Positions 36,155-46,335 of a stretch of 64,000 nt of DNA are shown one piece after another. Source of the stretch: Ulota crispa (lineage: Eukaryota > Streptophyta > Bryopsida > Orthotrichales > Orthotrichaceae); NCBI GenBank assembly GCA_963920765.1, contig OY987243.1, positions 2,294,001 to 2,358,000 of the forward strand, given 5' to 3'. Numbering within the stretch: the stretch's first letter is position 1; each line of letters starts with the position of its first letter. The notes under the pieces are model-generated. The model saw only the letters and a program-made list of their open reading frames with translations, had not been told where the DNA came from and did not search any database. Both the position numbers and the translations under genes were made by a program.

Positions 36155-36760
36155 GATGTCTGACGGTCAGTTTCCCACAGGACGCACCTCGGCGCCAACA
36201 CCTGCGAACACACCACCAAATCAGCTGTCTGGAGCAAATTCACCAACACTCAACACTCACGAAACCGCCTCAAAACCCCACGAGACAAGAAACGTAAAAT
36301 ATTCTCTCAACCGCACTCTTTGAACAAAATTGGGGTGGAGAGTGACCTTGAGAGACGCAGATGGGCGAGGGTCCGCTGGGTTGCGAGCGAATTGAGGGAG
36401 AGGGAGGGAATGAGCGAGGGCTTTGAAAGAAAAGGATTGAGCGTTGAGGGAGGGCGGTGGGTGTGGGAGGAACACAAGCCCAAGGGAAGGGGGGGCGATG
36501 AGGCGTGTGGCGAGAAGCGAAGGCTGATATGGCTGCCTCTCCATCACTCCCCTGAAAAAGGGGATTGTCCGGCTCAGAAAGAATCTCCAGCTGACCGAAC
36601 ATCTGCCTCGCCCGATTCTCGACGTCGACGACGACGACGATCGATCGATCTGCCCTCCGTCGTCGTCCACCGCAGCCCTGGCGATGCTTCTTTGTCTCCG
36701 TAAAAGTCGACGTGGGGTTTGCTCTGTCCACTCGTAAAAGTCAGGACGACTTTTAGTCCT
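36155..36760 (-). promoter_or_regulatory. GC- and CpG-rich upstream region of catalase
   Basis: GC-rich compared with the flanks and dense in CpG (for example the CGTCGACGACGACGACGATCG run near 36620-36640). It lies directly upstream of the catalase start on the minus strand. Overlapping open frames of 127 to 153 codons on both strands fit a GC-rich leader with few stops and match no family, so I read this as promoter and 5' UTR. Confidence 0.5.
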
Positions 36761-36840
36761 TTCGTTTCCGTTCTAAACGTAAAAGTTACAAAAAAATCTC
36801 AAAAACCTTGTGTGTCCAATATACACAAGAGGTACCATAC

Positions 36841-36979
36841 TAAGGTAGACACACCCACCTTGGAGCGCATTCTAAATTGGACAGTATATACCAGATTGTT
36901 CATTTTAGAACTAAAATGAATAGTTTGGGTATATAAGGTCCGATTTCTTAGATGCTCTGTCATGGGTATGTCTATCTTA
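36841..36979. repeat. Long imperfect hairpin (two 68-base arms, 3-base loop)
   Basis: Bases 36841-36908 pair with 36912-36979 around a 3-base loop (AAC). The inner 8 bp (CATTTTAG/CTAAAATG) and outer TAAGRTAGACAYACCCA are the best-kept parts; mismatches lie in the middle. It is about 690 bp upstream of the catalase start codon. It may be a foldback MITE or a small-RNA hairpin; the sequence alone does not decide. Confidence 0.65.
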
Positions 36980-37048
36980 GTCCAAAATATTTCCACCGCT
37001 TGATGATAACAATAGGGGGTTTCAATTCTCGGCAGGTTTCTCAGCTAA

Positions 37049-37408
37049 GGGCATCTCTTGCAGCACACTTTGTAACACTTGGATAAGTAGGATTTCACGA
37101 GGAGAATGACACAAGGCTTGAAGTTCTCCTGCAGCCCTGAGACCTTTCGAACCTACACGTATGTTACAACAACTCGCACGAGTACACCTAGCTATGGAGT
37201 GGAGTTGTGAGTGAATAGTGCATGAATAGAGCTTGCTAGGAACCGTGAAGGGGGCCTGGAGGAAGCTAAAATTGGACAAGTATGCGGCTCAATCTGAAAG
37301 CTCCGTGACCTGCACAGGGACGTGTCTAGTGCTGTTGGGGACTTGAATTGTAGAAGCCATTACAAGTTAAACGCAAAGGGCTATTCTAACGTGCTGCAGG
37401 AGATGCTC
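37049..37408. mobile_element. Tourist-like (PIF/Harbinger) MITE, copy 1
   Basis: 360 bp. The ends are GGGCATCTCTTGCAGCAC and, in reverse complement, GAGCATCTCCTGCAGCAC, with TAA on both sides (37046-37048 and 37409-37411). The GAGCATCTCC terminus with a 3-bp TAA/TTA duplication is typical of Tourist-type elements in plants. Non-coding. Confidence 0.75.
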
Positions 37409-37422
37409 TAAGCACATCTCCT

Positions 37423-37580
37423 CACTACAAGAAGTAGTGTCCTAATTGACACATCCAAATTGACTAAAATGTCCAAATTGACATAAATTTGACAAAAAAG
37501 TGTCCAAATCAAGTGGTGTCCAAATCAAGTGACAGTAATTGATAAAAAAATGTTTGAATTGACAGTGGTCCCTTGTAGTG
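37423..37580. mobile_element. Miniature CACTA (En/Spm-like) element
   Basis: 158 bp. It begins CACTACAAGAAGTAGTGTCC and ends, in reverse complement, CACTACAAGGGACCACTGTC. The flanks are a perfect 3-bp duplication CCT (37420-37422 and 37581-37583). The interior is a string of TCCAAATTGACA/GTCCAAATCAAG units like the subterminal binding repeats of CACTA elements. Related to 4079-4227. Confidence 0.8.
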
Positions 37581-37583
37581 CCT

Positions 37584-39306
37584 GCAATCCTCCAAATGTC
37601 CACATCCTTCTAATTTTTGGATGACAAGCAATAAATTCCAACACATGTCAATCTATACAATCGGGTCCATTAGTCTTACAAATTGCCTTTTTGAGGTGTT
37701 CAAATTTTTTAATGAAACGTGGAGTATAATTGATACATTTTTGTCCAAAATTTTATCATTGCATTCTCACATAATCCCAATCAAGTATACCAAATATCAA
37801 TTTCAGAAAAGCAAAACTTCATTTGTGGTGAAATTTTAAAGCAAAATTCCATGGTTTTACATCCTGGGTGGATAACTTAACGCATTTTAGATTTAATGGG
37901 CATAATATAGAGAGGGGTTTATTCTTTTGAGGTAATAATTATTAAAAATTTACAACTAAGAAAGGTTCATTCAAATGAAAAATTTGAGTATAAGTAATAT
38001 AGGTAGGTTTTAAACATGCCTCATTACGTTTTTTTTGCAAGTAATTAAGGGGCCAATATCGTGGGCTATCCTATGGTCCTACAATATTTATGATGGGTAT
38101 AAGATATTTGATGTTCTAACAAGGGTGCCAGGTGTTGGGTGATGAAAAACAAGGGCAACAAATGTCAATGAATGGTTAGGTTTTACTTCACTTTTGGGTC
38201 AGGATTTTGTGGCTTGATGTTAGGGTGCACGTTCCAGCTTTTGGGGTTTCAGCTTATTTCATTTGGCTTGTGCTTGATAGGATTTTCTTAATACATACAT
38301 GTAAACGGAGTTCATTCACATGCTTTGACTCTTAGTTGATTTACTATTGAATTTTTGGAGTGAAGAGGCATTGCTAATTGCATTGTATATTTCCATAAAG
38401 GATTTGATCTTTGTCTTAAAATTACTTGTGAAAGCATAGTGCATTCATACCCTAACCCCTAAAGCCTAAATTGTCAAATTACTTAACAATTCAAAAATAT
38501 CAATTACAAAAAAGATAGCCTGAGAAAAAAAATTGATTAGCCCTTACAAGTAATTAAAGAGTGCCCAAAAATTGGCCTTTTGACCCAATCATATAATTAC
38601 AGAGACCCTTCTATTTGGCCCAAGGAACTAAACAGCCCCCTATAAATTACCCCCTCGTCGCACGTGGGGTACCCAACATACAAAGAGTGATCTATCTGAG
38701 TTTTACATGGTATTTTATTAAAAACAATTGGTGATTAATTTTTGAGATTTGATTTCATGGGTACAAAGGAAACATCCATATGCACATTTTCCATGCTAAA
38801 GAATACCCCTTAAGTAACAAAAAAATTATCAATAAAAGATTCAATGAAACTTGTGATAGGCCCAAATCTTGTAAAATATATATCTTTATTTTTTAACTAG
38901 CTTTTCATCAAGTAAACAAGATATCATGTTCAAAGATACAAACTTAGTCACAATATATGAGTCAAACAACAAAATTGATTTTCATAAAATAAAATAAAAA
39001 TTCAAGACTTGGGTTTATCACAAGTTTCATTGAACCCAAATTTTGAAAAGTTGGAGTGCCACTACCTAAATATTCTTTATTAGGCATGATTTGCCATGTT
39101 GTTTGTCCTTTAGATATTTTTTTCAATGGGCATTAGTTTGTTTGTCCAATTTTCAATACCATAGTTCATTTTATTTGTTTGACGAGTTTTTGTATACACT
39201 TCCAATGATAGTAATATCATTTTCTAATTATACACTAGTCAAAAAATAGCAGTGTTTTTGCCATCCCAGGCCCCGCCCAAGTGCTTGTGCTGCATTGATG
39301 ATGCCC
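37584..39306. other. Intergenic, one orphan TTAA-family left end
   Basis: AT-rich and no gene. A degenerate left terminus CTAACCCCTAAAGCC starts at 38452 but no matching right end was found, so no element is called. Confidence 0.35.
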
Positions 39307-39309
39307 TAA

Positions 39310-39746
39310 GAGCATCCCCAATCCAGCCGTAACACGTACACGCATAGAAAAGCTTGTACATAAAAGCTTGTATAGAGTGTTAAATCAGGCTTGAGTGAAA
39401 ATCGGGGTTTCAATGTAGCAATTACTTGTAACTGCATTTTGCAAGTCTCTCCACATAAGAACCTCTCCCATGCATTTTTGCACACTTTGGAGAGTCCTGA
39501 ATAACACTCCAAAGTGCATGATTCTCTAACCTGACGCAAGTTTTTGATGTTTCTGACATAAACCTCCTCACACAAACATTTAAAAAAGGCATAAACAATT
39601 AAAAAGTTGTATTTACTGAGTGTCAAAACTTGTTTGCATTGGGGGTTGGTAAGCTAGAAAATGCCCATGCCCTAGAACCGGCTTGCAATTAGACACTGTC
39701 TGACAACATGCTAGGGCCCTTGGTCACAACTAGATTGGGGATGGTC
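39310..39746. mobile_element. Tourist-like (PIF/Harbinger) MITE, copy 2
   Basis: 437 bp with ends GAGCATCCCCAATCCAG and, in reverse complement, GACCATCCCCAATCTAG. TAA flanks both sides (39307-39309 and 39747-39749). A 106-codon minus-strand frame at 39306-39626 crosses it but resembles no transposase. Confidence 0.7.
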
Positions 39747-39830
39747 TAAGTTACACCAGATTCTTTATAGTTACCAATTATTGAATTGTAGTGATGCTGG
39801 TGCCGGTGCTGGGGACACCTTTGAAGCATC

Positions 39831-40143
39831 CCTAATGCAACTATTAAACAGGCCTGGTATAACAAACCTGATGATCATAATATAAAAATGACAATGCATA
39901 CCGTGCCTTTGGATGATTTTTCCTCTTTTGGGCTTGATTTGGTGAGGCTTTTAAATTTTATTAGAAGCTAATTAACATTTGATGCCATGTATTTAAATCA
40001 ATCAATGTCCAAATCAAAATTCTATTGTGTTTTTAAAACAAGAATAGTCATGCCATTCCAATCATATAAATTTTAATTACAATCAATTATTAATTAAAAA
40101 ATCAGGCTTGTTATACCGGGCCTGTTTACCGGTTGCATTAGGA
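39831..40143. mobile_element. MITE with 42-bp inverted termini (CCTAATGCAAC family)
   Basis: 313 bp. The arms at 39831-39872 and 40102-40143 agree at about 37 of 42 positions, including AAACAGGCCTGGTATAACAA and its partner. Flanking duplication is unclear, so the superfamily is unassigned. Only one copy is in the window. Confidence 0.65.
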
Positions 40144-40432
40144 ATTTAGGAGTGCCCTCACTGCCTCAGCACTCATCACGGAGGCTGCACAAACAGTCAC
40201 TCACTTCATTATACGTGGGAATAGAAGGTGGTGTGCTGCCATCTCCTGTCTACTGACCACTAGGCCAATATCATACGATCGACCCCTACGTAAAGGTCCT
40301 AGGGGCGGACGGCCATCACAACAACAAAGTCAACGTTTGTAAGAGCCCCTTTACCCCTTACACGAGGAGTGAACTCAGTGAAGGTCATGATAATTTTGGG
40401 TCATTTCAACCAAAATTTTAGCTCAAATCGTT

Positions 40433-41345
40433 TTAACCCTTTAAGGACCACACCCATTTTCACAAAATCTACTAAAAACAAATGATGTAAACTTAGATGT
40501 GCAATTAACTCAAATATGGACCCATTTTCAGTAATCCAACCGTACAAATGGGAAGTACACTTTGTTCACTTTAAAGTACCAAAATTTTTGTTAGATTTAT
40601 TGTTGAAAGTGAAACATTATAATGATTGAGCGAGCCGTATGCAAAAAATCTTTAGTGTTTCATGCTTGTGTGGTTTTAAATGTTAACGCTTCATGCAAGT
40701 TTTGATTGAAAAGAGCCTTACATTTCTAGAAAGCAGGGTTTCCCACCTTTCCAACAAGACTAGTTTCACACAAAATAGACAAAAATAGCAATCACAAGGT
40801 GTAGCTAAGTGGACAAAAAGGGTAAAAAAACCCACTTTCTTTGCTACCCTAAAATGGTTCTACAAGAAATTTGATAATTGTTATGGAAAATCCGATTGGT
40901 GAAAGCAATCAAGAATTGGCCTTAAATGTAGGATGACGTATTTTAAAGCCAAAATAACAACACCATTTTAGTAGATCTTCAAATACTACAATTATACAAC
41001 TACCATATGGGAAAACAATACAAGCGTACTTCTTAAGCAATTTGAATTATTTAGAATTGTGCAATTGAAACTTGATATTCTTCTTGGATGTTTGATTTAT
41101 TGTGTTGTTGCTTTGATCCATCTTTGACAAAAAATGGATATGTATTTTGAAACCATGCCATATAAACATCATTATTTGTCAACTCACATACCCAATTGTA
41201 TTGTTATTTTTTAGATGGATGCAAAATTCTTGTGATCACATGTGTACTTCAAGACCAAATTCCAAATTATTGAGCAATTTCAACCTAATGGCCAAAAACC
41301 ACTCCTAGCGACCAAAATATGGTCGCGTGGTCCTTAAAGGGTTAA
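40433..41345. mobile_element. TTAA/CCC (piggyBac-like) element, 913 bp, near-intact termini
   Basis: The best-preserved termini in the window: TTAACCCTTTAAGGACCAC is identical over 19 bp at both ends. Just inside the right terminus is a hairpin GCGACCA, loop AAATA, TGGTCGC. No open frame longer than chance occurs inside, so it is non-autonomous. The 900-bp class also includes 44672, 60028 and probably 5161. Confidence 0.8.
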
Positions 41346-41693
41346 GAATGGCTTCAAGCACTCATTGTGTTAACACTAGCTGCTCTAGTAGTGAGGTTTT
41401 GCCATTGTAACATTATAGTTCTTCTTTTTCAAGTAAGTTACCTACTCAAATTTTTTAACCTTTTTTAGGATCTTGCTATTTTGAATACGCTCTCTTGTGT
41501 TGTGTATATGGATGGGGCACTTGAGTAGCACATGAATCTCATAGGAGTTGTAAATTTAAAGGCACGTCATAAACATACTATTTGTCAACAAGATTCTTTT
41601 AGGGAATTTTTGGTATTTATCATAAAGTCATTTCCCTCAAGTGTTAAATAGTCCTTTTATGAAAACTCTGAACTCTTTTGGTAAGCACCATCC

Positions 41694-42334
41694 TTAACCC
41701 CTCACCACCCAAGGGGCCCAAATTGGGCCCCTCTGAATTTTATTCAAAGATGTGCAATGTTTTTTTAAGATTTTTTTTAGTAATTATGATTCCTTTTAAA
41801 TTCTTATTGAAATCTAGTTTTAGCATTAGGAGTTTGATTTGAAAATGAATTAAAGTGGTTTGTCTATTCAAGATTTTGTGCAAGGTTGTCCATTGCAAAT
41901 CTTCACTTTCTAGTGTTGAAGGCTCTTGGAAATGAGCCTCAAGCACACTAGAACTTGGAGAAAAAATCACATTAAAAATTCAATTTAAAAATTGTAGAAT
42001 AGATTTTGAGAAGCCGTAAATTGATTGGGGTTATGCATGTTATACTTTACATACTTATATTTTTTTGGTACCTTCAATTTTAGTTTGGGATGCAAAAAGA
42101 GGATCAAAAGACTTCATAACTCTTTTGCAGTTTTAACACCGTCATGATCAAACATTAGAATCTTTCAATCCATAAGTGATGTTGTTGTGATTTCTGTTCC
42201 TATGTAATCTATAACATGACTACTTTGAATTTGTGTAGTTGTGCTTCGATCAAAGAAAATGGATAAGATTGATCAAAATGCTAGCATTTTGTTCACTTTC
42301 AAGAGACACTCAAAAATGGGCAATGAGGGGTTAA
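41694..42334. mobile_element. TTAA/CCC (piggyBac-like) element, 641 bp
   Basis: The left end is TTAACCCCTCACCACCCA; the right end in reverse complement is TTAACCCCTCATTGCCCA. A 10-bp GC-rich hairpin (AGGGGCCCAA with TTGGGCCCCT) lies just inside the left end. The interior aligns by eye with 7720-8372, but the hairpin stem sequence there is entirely different. Non-coding. Confidence 0.78.
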
Positions 42335-42418
42335 GGGGTAAAGGTAACTTTTCTCAGTACTAAACCGCCTTATTTAGCTACTGCGCCAATAATATGATGG
42401 GGGTTGGTTCTCATGTGT

Positions 42419-42954
42419 TTAACCCCTAAGCGCTCAATCGACCATTTTCTGGTCACTGTCCATTTTTTTGGGCTGCCCAAGACAAAAAAAAAAAATCAAT
42501 TCTTTTTTGTAGCAGTAGAATATCAAGTCTACTTTCCAACCCAACTTGAATCAGGTCAATCCAAGTTAAACTCTATCAAGGAGAATTTCTCAAAGACAAA
42601 CACTTTAATATTTGCTAGTGTTGTAAAATTTACTATTTCGGGAAAATACTAATGTTCTTTCCTTTGAAAGATTCCATTTTTGAAGTTTAGGATATAATGT
42701 TTATTTTTGACCAATCATACCGACTTTTGAAATATATAATTAAAATTTGTAATTTTGGTGAATATTAAATGGTAAATGCTTCTAAATTCAATACATAAAA
42801 TCCAAAACATTTTGAGTGTTTGACCGTATGGATAGTTACTGAACATTATGATTCTTAATTTCTCTTTTGAAGTAAACTTCATCAAAGTTACAAATATACC
42901 ATTTTAGAACACATCTATGTTTTGCCCTTACCCCCTTGGACCTTTAGGGGTTGA
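42419..42954. mobile_element. TTAA/CCC (piggyBac-like) element, 536 bp
   Basis: The left end is TTAACCCCTAAGCGCTC. The right end in reverse complement is TCAACCCCTAAAGGTCC, with the right TTAA mutated to TTGA. A hairpin GACCA, loop TTTTC, TGGTC lies inside the left end. Non-coding. Confidence 0.65.
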
Positions 42955-42969
42955 GTACTTTATAATCAA

Positions 42970-43284
42970 GAGAAAATTTCATGGATACCTCTAAAGTTTG
43001 TAATATTTTCATAGATGCCCCTACTTTTTCAGAAATATCACAAATACCCTTGACCAAAAGCTCTAGGCATTTGTTTTATTGTGCATGCCACTTCCCTTTT
43101 TCCTTCGTGTGCATGCATATCAAAAGGGAAGAAATGTGCGCACAAAGGGAGAAGGAATTGACATGCATAACAAAACAAAACAAAAGCCTACTTTTTTGGC
43201 TCAAGAATATTTGTGATATTTCTAAAAAAGTAGGAGTATCTATGAAAATAATGCAAACTTCAGGGGTACCCATGAAATTTTCCC
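42970..43284. mobile_element. Mutator-like foldback MITE, copy 2, with 9-bp duplication
   Basis: 315 bp flanked by an exact 9-bp direct repeat TATAATCAA (42961-42969 and 43285-43293). The terminal arms of about 85 bp begin GAGAAAATTTCATGGATACC and, in reverse complement, GGGAAAATTTCATGGGTACC. A 9-bp duplication with long inverted repeats is the pattern of Mutator-like elements. Non-coding. Confidence 0.82.
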
Positions 43285-43541
43285 TATAATCAAATATCAA
43301 GGCCATTAATGCAAGTTTTTGAAATTTTTGGTAAAGAATGAAGAGAAACAACAACCAAGTACAGTTGTTTATATTTCTACTCCCTCATATGATGATGACT
43401 ATCCATAAATGTTATTTTAATTATAAATAATTGTAATCTAATGAAATTTAACAATGGTCATGAATTGGCTTGCCATTCTTTGCTAACCCAATTTTTAGAA
43501 TTAGAGCTGTTTCTTTTCTTTTTTTTTAAAATATAAAAATA

Positions 43542-43951
43542 GGGAATTGATGTGTGCACACCAAGGGTTGATATTTGCACACCCCCTGGAGATAAATTGT
43601 AGATTTCTACCATCAAAAATATGAATTTGAGAATTTTGAATTCAGATTTGGATTTAAAGACCATGGTTTACTCTAGAACCATTAAAAAAAGTTGTAATTA
43701 AATAACACTTAGTGAAAAAGCTTAGTTAGTGGAAAAAATGTTATTTTTACTTTTGTTTGTAAAAAAGATAAACTTTTTCATTGGTTGTTGTCCAATTGCA
43801 AACTTTTTTATGGTTCTAGAGTAAATTATGATTTTTAAGTCCAAATCTGAATTCAAATTTCTCAAATTCAGATTTTTGATGGTAGAAATCTACAATTTAC
43901 CTCCTAGGGTGTGTGCAAATATCAGCCCCCGGTGTGCACATATCAATTCCC
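43542..43951. mobile_element. Foldback MITE (GGGAATTGATAT family), copy 2
   Basis: 410 bp that fold back almost end to end, with arms of about 190 bp. The ends are GGGAATTGATGTGTGCACACC and, in reverse complement, GGGAATTGATATGTGCACACC. The 8-bp flanks TAAAAATA and TACAAATA differ at one base. Same family as 7025-7714 but without its interruption. Confidence 0.8.
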
Positions 43952-44332
43952 TACAAATATATTTCAGTTTTTTTTTGTCATGACTTCAAATGTAGAGGCC
44001 TTGGATCCATTTTCAAACAAATCATCCTACGAGAGGCCAAGATTTTGAGTTGCACAAATTATATAATGACCTTTGCCCTAATTAGTGGACATTTTTGGAT
44101 GAACACAGAGTGTTCAACAAAGTCCAAACAACTTCATTATTCATCCAAAGTAATGCTTGAGTCTTCAAAAACCAGAAAAAATTCTGACCAAGTTGATGTA
44201 TTTGAGTTAAATAACATACAAGTACAAGGACATATGCAAAACAGGCAAGATTCCTAAATATGGTTTGCATAACAAGATCCTGTCTCATTTGGTAGTTTGT
44301 AAGAAGCAAAGGTTTGTTTGAAGAGTTGGCAT

Positions 44333-44369
44333 TTAACCCCTAAAAGACAGTTGGTCCTTTAGGGGTTAA
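44333..44369. mobile_element. 37-bp TTAA/CCC element made of two termini only
   Basis: The termini TTAACCCCTAAAAGAC and, in reverse complement, TTAACCCCTAAAGGACC meet with about 4 bases between them. This looks like a full internal deletion derivative of the family, or a minimal hairpin unit. Only 29 bp lie between the two TTAA. Confidence 0.65.
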
Positions 44370-44671
44370 GCTGGTTTTGTAATAAATGTTGAATTCTGAT
44401 TGTTGGTTGGTTTTCCATAAAAACGAGGGAAATTTGAGGATATTAGTCTTTTTTGAATTCTACTCCACCATCCAAGGTTAATACTAGTTGCAATTTTTAA
44501 TACTAATTGCAAGACCAATGCATCATGTGATTAGAATGTTGCCTTGCACCAAGTCTTGAAGTCATTGTTTAGCACAAAAATGTTGCTAATCTTCCCTCTC
44601 ATTGAAGAACTTCTAAAATTAATTGCAGGGCATTTACTTTGGAAATCAAGGCCAAAATCTTGAAAAATGTA

Positions 44672-45571
44672 TTAACCCCAAAAGGACCACTTGTCTCTAT
44701 GGGGGACAAATGGGATTTTGGGCAGGGTCATGCTACTACAATTTATGACCAAATTCTATAGTTTTTTCTCCAAAGGTAGAGTTTTGCAAGAGTTACGTGG
44801 GAGAATAATTTTACTGAATTCTGATTTATGATTCAAAAGTTATAAGGGTAAACATGTGAATTTTGTTTAGAGAGGCAGCTTGGGCATGCCATTTTTTGTT
44901 AAGTTCTCCCAAAGGGAATTGATGATGGGATGCCCCTCAGTGGAATCTATGCAAAGCAATGGTGTACTAAATAAATACATTATTGTATATGATAAATACA
45001 TTAACCTTTGAATTGCAATAGCTACTTGAGATTTAGTTTTTTTTCCATTTTTCTTTCTTGAGATTGTCAATGAAGCTAAAACTCTTCCAATCCACAGCTT
45101 GGATTTTTATATTCTTTAATATATTTTTAGAAAACTTGTTTGGCAAAAAATCTCAATGTAGTATGAATTTCAAGCACGTGTTTGCAATGTAGGGCCATGG
45201 AGGGTGTGTTCCATGTCTTGGTTGACCACAAAAAATTGGAGAGATATGCCTGACATGATTTAGAGCATGTTAGACAAATCTCTTTAGCACCTATAGTGCA
45301 AAAACTGTTCACCACATGTGGTGAAAGGCACCTGAAAATTTTGGGCAAGGGTAAAAAAACTTTATGTACTACCTTTAGATGATCATATCTCTCGATCCAT
45401 ATGGTCAAACTTCACAAAATTTTCATGATATGTTCTTGAATGAGTCTACTACAAGATCCTAAGGTTAGATTTGATCTTTTTTGAAAAAGAATATTTCTGG
45501 GATCAAATCACTAGAAATGACAGTTTCGAGTGTTCTATGAGAAAAAATGTGCTTGGTCTGGTAGGGGTTAA
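44672..45571. mobile_element. TTAA/CCC (piggyBac-like) element, 900 bp
   Basis: The left end is TTAACCCCAAAAGGACCACT; the right end in reverse complement is TTAACCCCTACCAGACCAAG. The left subterminal hairpin TTGTC...GACAA recurs as TTGTCC...GGACAA in the related 60028 element. The beginnings of both share GGACAAATGGGA and ATGACCAA blocks. Non-coding. Confidence 0.68.
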
Positions 45572-45879
45572 GGCGCTAAGAAAAATAAATTACATGATCC
45601 CATTCTTTCAAGAATTGGATTTTGTGAGAATTAGAGGTCAAAATCATTGCTTTAGGGCCGTTGTCAAATTTCACAACTTGAAAGTTCAATGTATTTTTGT
45701 TATTCCTATAAGCAACACTGTAGGGTAAAAATGAGGTTTTTAAATGATCGACTTGGTCTCCTTCTTTGAACTTCCTCTTTGGAAAAGCTTCAGGGAAGGT
45801 TTGCAACTACGACCTCAATTCTGCAACCCCACATAGAAAATGGCCCCCATTACCATTATATTGTCATACTCTTATTGCA

Positions 45880-46335
45880 CAGAGGTCTCGACTCTTGAGC
45901 GTTGTATAGGCCACATGGATGGATAACTTGGTTCAAATGGTCCTAAGTTTTGATGGCCCATGCTCTGAGCGACAGCAGCCCAAGTGGAGTCTATGGCCGT
46001 GGGTTGGACGAGAGCCGAAGGACCGTGTTGCACACTGACCGCGCGGTTAAGGGTACCAGTGTGGTCCCAACTACCAACCGCACCAACCGCGGTTAAGTTA
46101 CAGCCATCGCGGTAAAGTGGAAGGGACTGGCGGTGCCCTGCCACGTGGCGGAATTACATTGGCGGAGAGTACGTGGCGCACATGACAAAGGATCCCCTTC
46201 TTATCTTCTTTCACATCCCGGCACACACGTGACCTCATAGAGGCCTTGGGCGCTTTGTTGAATGGAGGGGGACTAGCCACAAAAATAGTTCTATTCTTCA
46301 ACTGACTGAAATGAGAGGGGGACCTTCGTGACAAA
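45880..46335. other. GC-rich island in AT-rich DNA
   Basis: This stretch is much richer in G+C than its flanks and holds repeated CCGCGGTT/ACCGCG motifs near 46020-46115. Two overlapping minus-strand frames (90 and 78 codons) cross it without resembling known proteins. It may be a promoter fragment, captured DNA, or part of a decayed element. Confidence 0.4.

Noticed and set aside
36257..36731. Three overlapping frames of 127 to 153 codons upstream of catalase
   Set aside because: They lie in GC- and CpG-rich leader DNA where stops are rare, overlap on both strands, and show no family resemblance.
38452..38475. TTAA-family left terminus
   Set aside because: The TTAA is degenerate (CTAA) and no right end was found, so it is not called as an element.
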